DNA from: JBKECO01 sp047974745
GTDB lineage: Bacteria > Bacillota > Clostridia > Lachnospirales > Lachnospiraceae
Reading direction: 5' to 3'
DNA length: 64,000 nt
Assembly (NCBI GenBank): GCA_047974745.1
Contig: JBKECO010000004.1
Span: 31,619-95,618 of the forward strand
Shown: piece after piece, positions 49,202-57,748 of the stretch
How positions within the stretch are numbered: position 1 is the first letter of the stretch
Layout: every line of letters starts with the position of its first letter
Notes under the pieces: generated by a model
The model's input: only the letters and a program-made list of their open reading frames with translations
The model's database searches: none
What the model was told of the DNA's origin: nothing
Position numbers and translations under genes: made by a program

Positions 49202-52200
49202 TTACTCCTCTTCCCATTCATCTTCATATGGCTCAGGTGCCTTTGTAAATCGGGTGAATGCGTCATACAGACAAGGCTCCACGATTAAAGTAAGCAATGT
49301 TCCATATACAAGGCCTCCGATCGTAACAATCGCCATCGGCTGCATCATCTCTGAACCTTTTCCCACTCCGAGTGCCATTGCTGACATTGCAAGTATCGTT
49401 GTCATGGCAGTCATCAGAATTGGCCGCAGTCTCGTTTGACTCGCTGTGATAATTGCTTCCTTACGTTCCATACCGCTTCGTCGCAACCGATTCATATAAT
49501 CGATCATTACAATTCCGTTATTTACGATGATACCTGCCAGCATTACAAATCCAATCAGGGCAATAACACTGACTTCATTGCCAGTCATATAAAGTGCAGC
49601 AAATCCTCCCGTAAATGCCAATGGTATCGTGAACATAATGATAAACGGCGATAACAGTGACTGGAACTGCGCAACCATGATCAGATAAATGAGAATCAAG
49701 GCCAGTACAAGCATCAGATAGAGCTGGGACTGGGCATCTGCGATTGCTTCATCCTCACCAGTCATTTTTATAGAATAGCCCTCCGGGAGGTCGAACGTAT
49801 TTAGCTGTTTTGAAATATCTGCACTGACAAGACCAACATTATATCCGTCCGCAATGCCAGCTGTCACAGTGATGAACCTCTCCTGTGCATCTCTGTTGAT
49901 CACAGTCAGTGTTGTCACTTCTGTGAAATCTGCAACTTCGTTCAGTGATACTACTGTGTCATCACCATCTTTATCTGTATAGGTAAATGTGAGGTTCTTC
50001 AGTTTCTCCAAAGTCATATCGGACTGATCATCTGTATGGACAAAGATCTCATAATCTCTTGCGCCAGCTGACAAGGTGGATGTAGATGTGTTATCTACCA
50101 TATTTTGATATACGATCTGATAAATCTGCGCTACGGTCATCTGATATTCCATGGCTTTGTCTTTATCCACCGAGATTCGAATCTCTGGCGTTGTATTCCC
50201 AATTCCATCTTCAACATCCGTTGTTCCTTCAGTTCCTGAAACTAGGACTGAGACATCTTGTGCAATTGATTGCAGCTGGGTAAGATCTCTTCCTTTGATC
50301 TGTACTGAGATTCCACTTCCAGTCAATGCAGACATATCCATCATGGAAGAGTCAGCCGAAACAGTACATGGCAGATCTTTGGCAGTGGCTGCGATTTCCT
50401 GGGCATATTGTTCATTCGTTTTCTCAGTTTCCTCATTCAGTAATACATACATTGTAACACTGCTGTCTGTAGAGCCAAGCAGAGCCCCAGCCTGTCCAGA
50501 ATTGCCGGCTGTTGCACCGACCGTCTCAATTCCCTCGATCTCAAGCAGCCGTTCACTGACCTCATCCGCTAAAGCTGTCATCTCTGTAAATGGCATTGAC
50601 GTATCTGGTGTCACAGTTACCGTCATCTGATCACTCACCATCTCTGGCATAAATGACGTGCCTTTAGAAAATGCAAGAGAAACACTTCCTACCAAAAGGA
50701 TAATGGAAGTCAGGAATACAAGGATCTTGAATCTAAGTAGAAAAGAGAGCACTCGTCCATAGACCCCTTGCACCTTCTCAAGCCAGGGATGCTTTTTCTC
50801 ACTGACTTTTCTTAGAACTCCAGAGGACATCATTGGCACAAAGCTCAATGCTATGACTAAAGAGGCCATCAAAGAATAGGCAATTGTTAATCCCATGTCC
50901 ACGAACAGCTGTCTTGTAATTCCCTCTGTAAAAATAATCGGCGCAAATACACTTACCGTTGTAAGTGTCGATGCCATAATTGCTCCTGCGACCTGCTTTG
51001 TTCCGTCAATTGCTGCTTTTTTTACAGGAAGCCCTTTGTTACGCAGGCGGTAGATGTTCTCAATAACAACAATGGAATTATCTACCAGCATACCGATACC
51101 AAGAGAAAGTCCGCCGAGTGAAATAATATTAAGTGTCACGCCCGAAAAATACATCAGCACGACTGCAAAAATGACGGAAAGTGGTATGGAGCAGGCAATC
51201 ACCAAAGTCGGCCGTATATCCTTTAAAAATAGTAACAATATGAAGATCGCAAGAATTGCACCAATAATCATATCATCGATCACGGTATCGACTACCATCT
51301 CAATATAAATACCCTGATCCATCAGAATATGAATTGAGAGGGCTTCATCATTCGTTTGAAGCGTCTCAAATCGTTCTTTTAACCTGGAGGAAACATCCCC
51401 GGTTGAATACCCTGTCTGCTTCTCCACCGAAATCATGATGGCAGGATTATTATTTACACGGGCATAGACCTCGGCAGTATTATCAGCCATTGAAATATCA
51501 GCCACATCGATCAAGCGGATCGGATCTACGCCATCCATTTTTAGATCCATCAGAATCACTTGTTCCAGATCTTCCACAGTCGTCACTTCATCGCCAACAC
51601 GAACCTGATAGGTCGTCTCATTTTCAGTAAACGAGCCAGCAGGCATAGAAAAATTCTGTGCAGCGATGAGGCTCTCTATGGTATCCTCTGTGATGATATC
51701 ATTCGCATCCGCTGCATCATAAGCAGATTCCTTGGACGTATCCAACTGCTCCTGTGCCAGATCCAGCTGACTTTCACCTTGGGAAAGCTGAGCTTTTGCT
51801 TCAGCCATCTGAAGTGATCCTAAGATCGCATTCTTATTTACCGCCTCGATCGCTTCATCTATCCCTGTCTTTCCTTCTGCAATACTTGCAAGTGCAGACT
51901 GAATCGTTGCGATTCCGGTCTTTACCTGGGATAAAAGTACCTCCAGACTTTTGATCGCATCCGGCAGGTCCTCTACCGAGCTGATTGTGATATCCATTGC
52001 TGAAAAACCTGCCGCACTTTTGACAAGTTCTGCATTTATTGCATCTATCGCAGCTACTAACTGTGCCTGTGTCGCTCTGAGTATCACTGGATCCTGTCCC
52101 ATGGCAACGAGCTGTTCATCCGTATAGTTATTCAGAAGTTCATTGAGCGGTGCAAGTTGTTCGTTGATCAAGTCTGCCTGCTCCTGCACCTCCTCCAGAC

Positions 52201-53038
52201 CAGTTATGGCTGTTTCCAGCTGACTCTGCTGTTCAGAAAGCTCAGGAAGCTTTGCATTCAGATCACTTTCCGTATTATAGAGTGTTATTTTCTGATTATT
52301 CAGTTCATTGGAAGCACTGCTGACTCCATTTGCCAGTTCTTCCTCTCCTGATTCAATCTTAGACTGTCCAGAATCGATCTCTGACTGTGCATCGTCGATT
52401 TCTGTCTGTGCATCCAAGAACTGCTCATCGATAGAAGCCTGGATCTTTTCATTTAGAGCATCTACTTTATCCTGATCGATGGTGATTTGAATATTCTCAA
52501 CAAGTCCACCAACTCCACTAGCAGAAGCCACACCTTCTAAACTTTCCAGTGAGGGAAGGATTTCTTTGTTCACATACTCAGAAAGTTCAACTCCATCCAG
52601 CCCCTCCACATCTGCGGAGACGACCATGACCGGCATCATATCCGGATCGATCTGCATGATCATAGGACTCGAAACGGAATCACCCCACCCGCTTTCTAGC
52701 TGTGCAAGGCTTTCTCGCATCTCAATCATAACAGAATCCATATTTGCAGACTGCTCATACTCCAGAATGACCATGGAGTAATTCTGATAGGATGCTGAGC
52801 TTACATTTTTTATATTCGATGTCATAGCCATCGCTGCTTCAATCGGCGCTGTGACCTGTGTTTCAATTTCTTCAGGACTTGCTCCGGGATCTGTCGTTAT
52901 GACCAACGCATATGGCAACTCCATGTTCGGTAAAAGATCCGCCGTCATTCTACTCAGGGATACGACCCCTAGAACTATGACCATGACTACTCCTACCAAC
53001 ACTGTATACGGTTTACTGACACTTAATTTCGCAAACAA
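49202..53038 (-). CDS. RND-family efflux permease with inserted coiled coil
   Basis: Proton-driven exporter of the HAE/SwrC-like group. Helix 1 opens the protein (PYTVLVGVVMVIVLGVVSL); the porter domain begins with ADLLPNMELPYALVIT; the TM4 region carries GGLSLGIGMLVDNSIVVIEN with the relay Asp-Asn pair, and the second half repeats this fold (GFVMLAGIIVNNGIVMIDY). Total 1278 residues, some 210-250 more than SwrC or AcrB, because about 190-430 is a Gln/Glu/Ala/Ser-rich coiled coil inserted into the first porter loop. Start is TTG 53038 after AGGGGG. No partner adaptor gene adjoins it. Substrate unknown. Confidence 0.9.
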   Translation of the reverse strand: MFAKLSVSKPYTVLVGVVMVIVLGVVSLSRMTADLLPNMELPYALVITTDPGASPEEIETQVTAPIEAAMAMTSNIKNVSSASYQNYSMVILEYEQSANMDSVMIEMRESLAQLESGWGDSVSSPMIMQIDPDMMPVMVVSADVEGLDGVELSEYVNKEILPSLESLEGVASASGVGGLVENIQITIDQDKVDALNEKIQASIDEQFLDAQTEIDDAQSEIDSGQSKIESGEEELANGVSSASNELNNQKITLYNTESDLNAKLPELSEQQSQLETAITGLEEVQEQADLINEQLAPLNELLNNYTDEQLVAMGQDPVILRATQAQLVAAIDAINAELVKSAAGFSAMDITISSVEDLPDAIKSLEVLLSQVKTGIATIQSALASIAEGKTGIDEAIEAVNKNAILGSLQMAEAKAQLSQGESQLDLAQEQLDTSKESAYDAADANDIITEDTIESLIAAQNFSMPAGSFTENETTYQVRVGDEVTTVEDLEQVILMDLKMDGVDPIRLIDVADISMADNTAEVYARVNNNPAIMISVEKQTGYSTGDVSSRLKERFETLQTNDEALSIHILMDQGIYIEMVVDTVIDDMIIGAILAIFILLLFLKDIRPTLVIACSIPLSVIFAVVLMYFSGVTLNIISLGGLSLGIGMLVDNSIVVIENIYRLRNKGLPVKKAAIDGTKQVAGAIMASTLTTVSVFAPIIFTEGITRQLFVDMGLTIAYSLMASLVIALSFVPMMSSGVLRKVSEKKHPWLEKVQGVYGRVLSFLLRFKILVFLTSIILLVGSVSLAFSKGTSFMPEMVSDQMTVTVTPDTSMPFTEMTALADEVSERLLEIEGIETVGATAGNSGQAGALLGSTDSSVTMYVLLNEETEKTNEQYAQEIAATAKDLPCTVSADSSMMDMSALTGSGISVQIKGRDLTQLQSIAQDVSVLVSGTEGTTDVEDGIGNTTPEIRISVDKDKAMEYQMTVAQIYQIVYQNMVDNTSTSTLSAGARDYEIFVHTDDQSDMTLEKLKNLTFTYTDKDGDDTVVSLNEVADFTEVTTLTVINRDAQERFITVTAGIADGYNVGLVSADISKQLNTFDLPEGYSIKMTGEDEAIADAQSQLYLMLVLALILIYLIMVAQFQSLLSPFIIMFTIPLAFTGGFAALYMTGNEVSVIALIGFVMLAGIIVNNGIVMIDYMNRLRRSGMERKEAIITASQTRLRPILMTAMTTILAMSAMALGVGKGSEMMQPMAIVTIGGLVYGTLLTLIVEPCLYDAFTRFTKAPEPYEDEWEEE

Positions 53039-53101
53039 AACTTACCCCCTATAATATGACACAACTATAATTTGGTTAAGGTGCCAAAACACCCTGCCTA
53101 T

Positions 53102-53539
53102 TTATTTATACTCCTGCTTGATTAATGCATATACACCTGAAAAAACAAAATATGCGCTGAATATCACTAATAACAAAGAAAGCAGTCCGATGATGAACTG
53201 ATCCTCAGATTCTGTTGTCGCCAGATTGATCAAATTGCTCATTCCAAGATAAGCAATATACGCACCGGCAATGGCACGGATAATGTAACTTGATCTGTTT
53301 ATGTGCGGATAAATGAGAAAAAATTTCTTCCATCTTGGTATTTCCTGCCGTACTGTCTGATCAGAATCTGCTTCAAATTGATCCATGCTTTCGTCCTGAA
53401 GCAGAACCTCTTTATCTGCTTCAACTTGATCTGCACGTTCGTCCAAAATCATGATCTCCTCATCTGTCTCAGCCTCAGCAAGATTTCTCTCTCTAGAATC
53501 GTTCAATGCTTCTTCTTTGTTCCAATTATCTTCTCCCAT
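53102..53539 (-). CDS. Small membrane protein with acidic N-terminal half
   Basis: Not recognised. Residues 1-70 are strongly acidic with two similar stretches (ILDERADQVEADKEVLLQDE and MDQFEADSDQ), then a basic patch RWKKFF and two membrane segments (about 85-105 and 118-140, AIAGAYIAYLGMSNLINL and IGLLSLLLVIFSAYFVFSGVY). Length 145. AGGAGG precedes the ATG. It sits 63 bases before the RND gene and 54 bases after a 44-codon gene, so could form one transcript with them. Confidence 0.65.
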   Translation of the reverse strand: MGEDNWNKEEALNDSRERNLAEAETDEEIMILDERADQVEADKEVLLQDESMDQFEADSDQTVRQEIPRWKKFFLIYPHINRSSYIIRAIAGAYIAYLGMSNLINLATTESEDQFIIGLLSLLLVIFSAYFVFSGVYALIKQEYK

Positions 53540-53559
53540 GAGATCCTCCTAAATATGTA

Positions 53560-53591
53560 AGAGCTGTTGTTAAGATTCAACAACAGCTCTT
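53560..53591. terminator. Hairpin between two small membrane-protein genes
   Basis: AAGAGCTGTTG (53560-53570) is fully complementary to CAACAGCTCTT (53581-53591). The T-tract (TTTTC) lies on the plus-strand side, so for the minus-strand genes it may act as an attenuator or mRNA-processing structure. Confidence 0.6.
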
Positions 53592-53593
53592 TT

Positions 53594-53728
53594 CTACTCT
53601 TCCTGTTCTTCTTCCTCTATAATTGCTGCTGATGCTGCTGCTACAGATGATACGACTGCAATAACAGCTACAACTACAACAAAAAATATTAGTATTGCAA
53701 GGAAAACCAGTAACCCTGTTTCTGTCAT
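53594..53728 (-). CDS. Forty-four-residue single-pass membrane protein
   Basis: The frame MTETGLLVFLAILIFFVVVV continues through an Ala/Ser/Val stretch and ends in an acidic IIEEEEQEE tail. GAGGAGGATAAAA gives an ideal ribosome site before ATG 53728-53726. One long hydrophobic helix (about 5-36) and acidic C-terminus are typical of small membrane proteins that bind larger transporters. TACAAT about 45 bases upstream may be its -10 box (weak TTCATT -35). Too short for usual gene callers. Function unknown. Confidence 0.65.
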   Translation of the reverse strand: MTETGLLVFLAILIFFVVVVAVIAVVSSVAAASAAIIEEEEQEE

Positions 53729-53831
53729 TTTTATCCTCCTCTTCCCTAGCCTTTTCATACAGATATCTCATTGTACCACAGCTTTTGTATAAAATGAATA
53801 TACCTGGTACTATTTTTAAATTTTTGCATCC

Positions 53832-54791
53832 CTACTGTCCAAAATAAGCATCTACCCCATTGGCGATTCCATCTGCCATCTGTGTCTGGTATGCATCGGA
53901 TGCCAGGTTCGAATCTTCCGTTGGATTTGTCATATATCCCATTTCCACAATTGTCACCGGTATCTGACACCAGTTGATGCCACTCATGGTATCTGTTTCC
54001 CATACGTATTGCTTCTTTGCACCAGTCGCACTGACGATCGAATCTATGACCAGATCCGAAAGTCTTCTGGAATCCGAATAGATATAACTACAGTAAGGAT
54101 TTGAAGCTGTCGGGCAGATCGTCATGACGCCATTGACACTACTGTCCTCTGAACCGTTGGCATGAATTCTGATAAAGATCTCTGCTCCCGATGTATTGGC
54201 TATCGCTGCACGTTCGCTGTTACTTAAATTCACGTCATTTGTTTCTCTGACCATTATGACCTGATAACCGCGTTCTTCCAGTTCCGCCTTTAGCTTTAAA
54301 GATACTTCCAGATTCAGCTCATATTCTGAGAGTCCGGTAGTGGTGCCTCTGGTTCCGCCTGTCACTTTGGCTTTTGTTTCGGAAGCGCCTGGTCCGATCG
54401 GTTCTTGTTCACTGTTCCCCTGTGACTGATGTCCCGCATCAATACAGACAATGTGCCCAGTCGATACTGGATTTGTTTCAGATGCGACCACTGTCTGTTC
54501 GGCTGACTCTGTTTCAACAATTGCTTCCGTGGCAAGAAATTCGACTGCCTCTGATTCCGTCTCGAGAATCGCTTCCGTTTCTGCGACAACTTCTGTTTCT
54601 ACGACAGTTTCCGTTTCTGCGACAGTTTCCGTTTCTGCGACAGTTTCCATTTCTGCGACAGTTTCCATTTCTGCGACAGTTTCCGTATTATTTACTGCTG
54701 TTTCATTTTCTGTTCCTGCTGACTGGCATCCCATCAAAAGGAATATACACAGTACCGGGATCCATATGACTATTCTCTTCCATTTATTCAT
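53832..54791 (-). CDS. N-acetylmuramoyl-L-alanine amidase lipoprotein
   Basis: Cell-wall hydrolase (Amidase_3 family) cleaving the bond between muramic acid and the peptide stem. Lipobox LLMGC with Cys22 anchors it; a Glu/Thr/Val repeat linker (about 36-95) precedes the zinc-dependent domain: VCIDAGHQSQG (His ligand), SEYELNLEVSLKL (Glu ligand), FIRIHANGS (His ligand) and VEMGYMTNPTED (catalytic Glu). Length 319 with start ATG 54791; a TTG two codons earlier is possible. Starts three bases from the end of the FN3/glucosaminidase gene, so both hydrolases are coexpressed. Confidence 0.92.
   Translation of the reverse strand: MNKWKRIVIWIPVLCIFLLMGCQSAGTENETAVNNTETVAEMETVAEMETVAETETVAETETVVETEVVAETEAILETESEAVEFLATEAIVETESAEQTVVASETNPVSTGHIVCIDAGHQSQGNSEQEPIGPGASETKAKVTGGTRGTTTGLSEYELNLEVSLKLKAELEERGYQVIMVRETNDVNLSNSERAAIANTSGAEIFIRIHANGSEDSSVNGVMTICPTASNPYCSYIYSDSRRLSDLVIDSIVSATGAKKQYVWETDTMSGINWCQIPVTIVEMGYMTNPTEDSNLASDAYQTQMADGIANGVDAYFGQ
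54583..54690. repeat. Six tandem 18-base units coding for the amidase linker
   Basis: Units related to GCGACAGTTTCCGTTTCT begin at 54583, 54601, 54619, 54637, 54655 and 54673; each encodes a six-residue E-T-E/M-T-V-A type repeat on the minus strand. The multiple of three allows length change without frameshift. Confidence 0.92.
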
Positions 54792-54793
54792 GT

Positions 54794-56605
54794 TCAATAC
54801 TTTCTCATTCTTTGAATCAATAGTTTGAGCTTCGGTGCATAGAGCGGATCGGTCGCCCAGTTTCCATTTCCAAGTTTTTCAACATACGGTGCACTGCCTC
54901 TTCGGCTTCCCAGAAGAGAAAATCTTGGATCTACACAAATATTATTCAAAGGCTCTGTCGATGCATAGCCTTTCATATGCTGAACCTGTGCACGAATACC
55001 GGTTCTCACATCTGCAAAAGTCGCTCCGGCGGCTCCATCATCTGTTGCTCCAAGTCCTGCAAAATTGCATTGTTCGGCAGATACCTGATAGCCAAAGGAT
55101 AAATAGCCTGTTTCCAGACAGATCTGTGCAAAAATGACTTCAGCCCTGACTCCCTCCGCTTCACTTTCTTCCAGTACGATCTGGCAGAATTCTTCGATGG
55201 TTGATGCACCCTTAGATGCATAGATCGAGGATGGATAGGTACGACCTGATGCCTGATATAACTTCACCATCTGTGCAACACTTACCTGTGCCCTTCCCAT
55301 GATAGCATACATCGTCTTCCCGCTCTTATACTTGGATGTGTCTCCTCTTCCATTCGTCAACAATCCATCGGCCATATCATAGGCTCTTACCTTGTAGTAG
55401 TAGGTCCGTTCTGCTTTCACACTACTATCAATATAGAATACGGAAGGTGCTTCTACGATGGCAATCTGCTTATAATTCCCATTTTCTGAAGTCGCACGAT
55501 ATATTTTGTAATATTCTGCATCCTTTACTTCATACCATTTTACCTTCAGTGCATTATCCTCGGTCAGCTTGACATACTTCATCTTCGTTTGCTTTAAGGT
55601 GTGAGCAGTGATCGTAGTACTATGGCTGCTCTTTATTGTTTTACCGGAAACTACTGTACAAGAAATAATCCGATAATAATACTGCTTTCCGGACTTGACC
55701 GTATTATCTGTATATAACTGCTTACTACCGCTTACTTCTGCGATTTTCTTATAACCACTGTCGCTCTTTGTACTGCGATAGATCAGATAAGAGGTCGCAC
55801 CTTTCGCCTGATCCCACTTAATAGCTATTTTACCTGAGCTCTTAGACGTGATTGAAATCAAATTCACCGAAGCAACGCTTCTGCCTAACAGTACATTTGA
55901 ACTAGAAGAGTAGTTGAGGTTCCCATCAATATTGGCATATCCACGTATTTTATAATAATAATTCTGTCCCGGAACAATAGTCGTATCTGTATAGGAAGCT
56001 CCGGCAGCATTTTCTACCCTGGCGATCTCTACAAATTCACCTTTTTTCTTCATGGCACGATAAATTACATATCCATCTGTCTTTTTTGCTGTGGACCAGT
56101 AAAAGCGGATCGCATTCTCATTGACTACCTTAATATTACGAATCTCAGTCGAAACCAGTGTTGCACTGCGTATGATCGGCATAGTAGAAGAGATGGAGTT
56201 ACTATTCATATCCATTACCGTGATTCGGTAATAATACATCTTACCTGTCTTGACATTTGTATCACTATAGGTTACTGTGCCGGCATACACCTTCACCAGT
56301 TCCCGATACGTTCCATTCAGGCTGGTGCTCCGCTCGATCTTATAGCTTCCTGCTCCTGCGATCGTATTCCAGGAAAGGTCGATCCGATTCTCTGATTTTG
56401 CAGTCGCCTTAAATTCCAGACCTGAAATATCCACTGTGTTCTGCGTGCTCTGAATGACCTGTGTACTCTGTGTACTCAGCATGCTCTGTGTATTCTGTCC
56501 ACCTTGCACTTCTGCCGCCTTAATGGTATCGGATTGGGCGAACAGAACTAAAATATATGTAAAGACAAAGAACAGACTAAGGTAAGGAATCTTAATTTTT
56601 TTCAT
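54794..56605 (-). CDS. Secreted protein with FN3-like repeats and a glucosaminidase domain
   Basis: Signal peptide (IPYLSLFFVFTYILVLFAQS), a Gln/Ser/Thr linker (STQSTQVIQSTQNT), four to five fibronectin-type-III-like repeats of about 90 residues (recurring YKIYRAT..NGNYKQIA and YTDTTV..GQNYYYKI patterns, roughly 50-430), and a C-terminal Glucosaminidase (lysozyme-like) domain with AEVIFAQICLETGYLSFG, whose Glu is the likely catalytic residue, and CNFAGLGATDDG. Expected to cut peptidoglycan glycan strands at or near the cell surface. Start ATG 56605 (GGTGG upstream); 603 residues. Cotranscribed with the amidase. Confidence 0.9.
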   Translation of the reverse strand: MKKIKIPYLSLFFVFTYILVLFAQSDTIKAAEVQGGQNTQSMLSTQSTQVIQSTQNTVDISGLEFKATAKSENRIDLSWNTIAGAGSYKIERSTSLNGTYRELVKVYAGTVTYSDTNVKTGKMYYYRITVMDMNSNSISSTMPIIRSATLVSTEIRNIKVVNENAIRFYWSTAKKTDGYVIYRAMKKKGEFVEIARVENAAGASYTDTTIVPGQNYYYKIRGYANIDGNLNYSSSSNVLLGRSVASVNLISITSKSSGKIAIKWDQAKGATSYLIYRSTKSDSGYKKIAEVSGSKQLYTDNTVKSGKQYYYRIISCTVVSGKTIKSSHSTTITAHTLKQTKMKYVKLTEDNALKVKWYEVKDAEYYKIYRATSENGNYKQIAIVEAPSVFYIDSSVKAERTYYYKVRAYDMADGLLTNGRGDTSKYKSGKTMYAIMGRAQVSVAQMVKLYQASGRTYPSSIYASKGASTIEEFCQIVLEESEAEGVRAEVIFAQICLETGYLSFGYQVSAEQCNFAGLGATDDGAAGATFADVRTGIRAQVQHMKGYASTEPLNNICVDPRFSLLGSRRGSAPYVEKLGNGNWATDPLYAPKLKLLIQRMRKY

Positions 56606-56670
56606 GTTTCCACCCATATTTCATAGAATAAAGTTCTTGCACAGGCATGGTACTCACCTGCTGTAACCCT

Positions 56671-57603
56671 TTATTTGTGCATTTTGGTTCCAATATTTTC
56701 TTCAAAAATCGCATGGGACTGATCCATCTTCGTGATGAGTGCTGTCCTGACTGCAGAATCCCCGATAAAATCTACTGCCGCCTGAATTTTGGGAAGCATC
56801 GTAGTAGCACCGAATTCACCGTTTATCATATACCTTCTTGCATCTTCTACGGACATGGAGTCTATAGACTTCTGATCCTCCCTGCCGTAATTTAAAGATA
56901 CTTTTTCTACACTTGTCAAAATGATCAGCATATCTGCATCGATCCTCTCAGCCAGTCTGCCTGCTGCCAGATCCTTCTCGATCACAGCGCTCGCTCCCTG
57001 CAGCTTATTCTCTTGTATCAAAACCGGAATTCCTCCGCCGCCGCATGCAATTACGACCTGATCCGCATCGAGTAGTGCACGAACTACATCGATCTCAACG
57101 ATATCGATGGGTTTTGGTGCTGCTACGATTCGGCGAAATCCCCCTTCTGTTTCTACTACATGATTTCCCTTTTTCTCTTCTGCTTCCGCTTCTTCTTTCG
57201 TCATGACCCTTCCAATTATTTTTTCCGGATGATAAAAAGCATCATCATAAGGATCTGTTGTGATCTGTGTCAGAATCGTGGATACTGTTTTATAAATTCC
57301 TCGGTTGAGAAGCTCTGTCCGAATTGCATTCTGAAGGTCATATCCGATATACCCCTGACTCATGGCAGAGCAGACTGACATCGGAGTTGCTGTATATTCT
57401 GGGTGATTGATCGCAAATTCCGACATTGCAGTATGGATCATTCCTACCTGTGGTCCGTTACTGTGTGTGATCACCACCTGATAATCATCTGAAATTAGGT
57501 CTGCAACAGCTTTTGCTGTTTTCTTAGTTGCTTTCTTTTGTTCCGGTAATGTCGTTCCAAGGGCATCATGTCCAAGTGCAATCACAATTTTCTTCTTTCT
57601 CAT
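56671..57603 (-). CDS. arcC: Carbamate kinase
   Basis: Amino acid kinase family enzyme that makes ATP from carbamoyl phosphate and ADP. Blocks THSNGPQVG, SMSQGYIGYDLQ-like AMSQGYIGYDLQNAI, IACGGGGIPV and EFGATTMLPKIQAAVDF match ArcC. The N-terminal nucleotide-loop is ALGHDALG instead of the standard ALGGNAL, a noticeable substitution in a conserved place. Length 310. AGGAGG precedes the ATG. No arginine deiminase, ornithine or other transcarbamylase gene lies in the window, so the source of carbamoyl phosphate is unclear (arginine, agmatine or purine breakdown). Confidence 0.92.
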   Translation of the reverse strand: MRKKKIVIALGHDALGTTLPEQKKATKKTAKAVADLISDDYQVVITHSNGPQVGMIHTAMSEFAINHPEYTATPMSVCSAMSQGYIGYDLQNAIRTELLNRGIYKTVSTILTQITTDPYDDAFYHPEKIIGRVMTKEEAEAEEKKGNHVVETEGGFRRIVAAPKPIDIVEIDVVRALLDADQVVIACGGGGIPVLIQENKLQGASAVIEKDLAAGRLAERIDADMLIILTSVEKVSLNYGREDQKSIDSMSVEDARRYMINGEFGATTMLPKIQAAVDFIGDSAVRTALITKMDQSHAIFEENIGTKMHK

Positions 57604-57667
57604 TTATATATTCCTCCTGCCTGATTATTTGCCATCAGTTCCAACCTGAGAGCCTAGCATAGTACAG

Positions 57668-57726
57668 AAAAAGACTACGTAAATTGTATCATACCCTAGA
57701 ATAATCTACAACAACGTAGTCTTTTT
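57668..57726. terminator. Terminator after the papain-like protease gene
   Basis: AAAAAGACTACGT (57668-57680) is perfectly complementary to ACGTAGTCTTTTT (57714-57726), 33-base loop. The symmetric A and T runs permit action on both strands; on the minus strand it ends the protease transcript before arcC. Confidence 0.8.
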
Positions 57727-57748
57727 ATCTATATTTGATCATCTTGAT

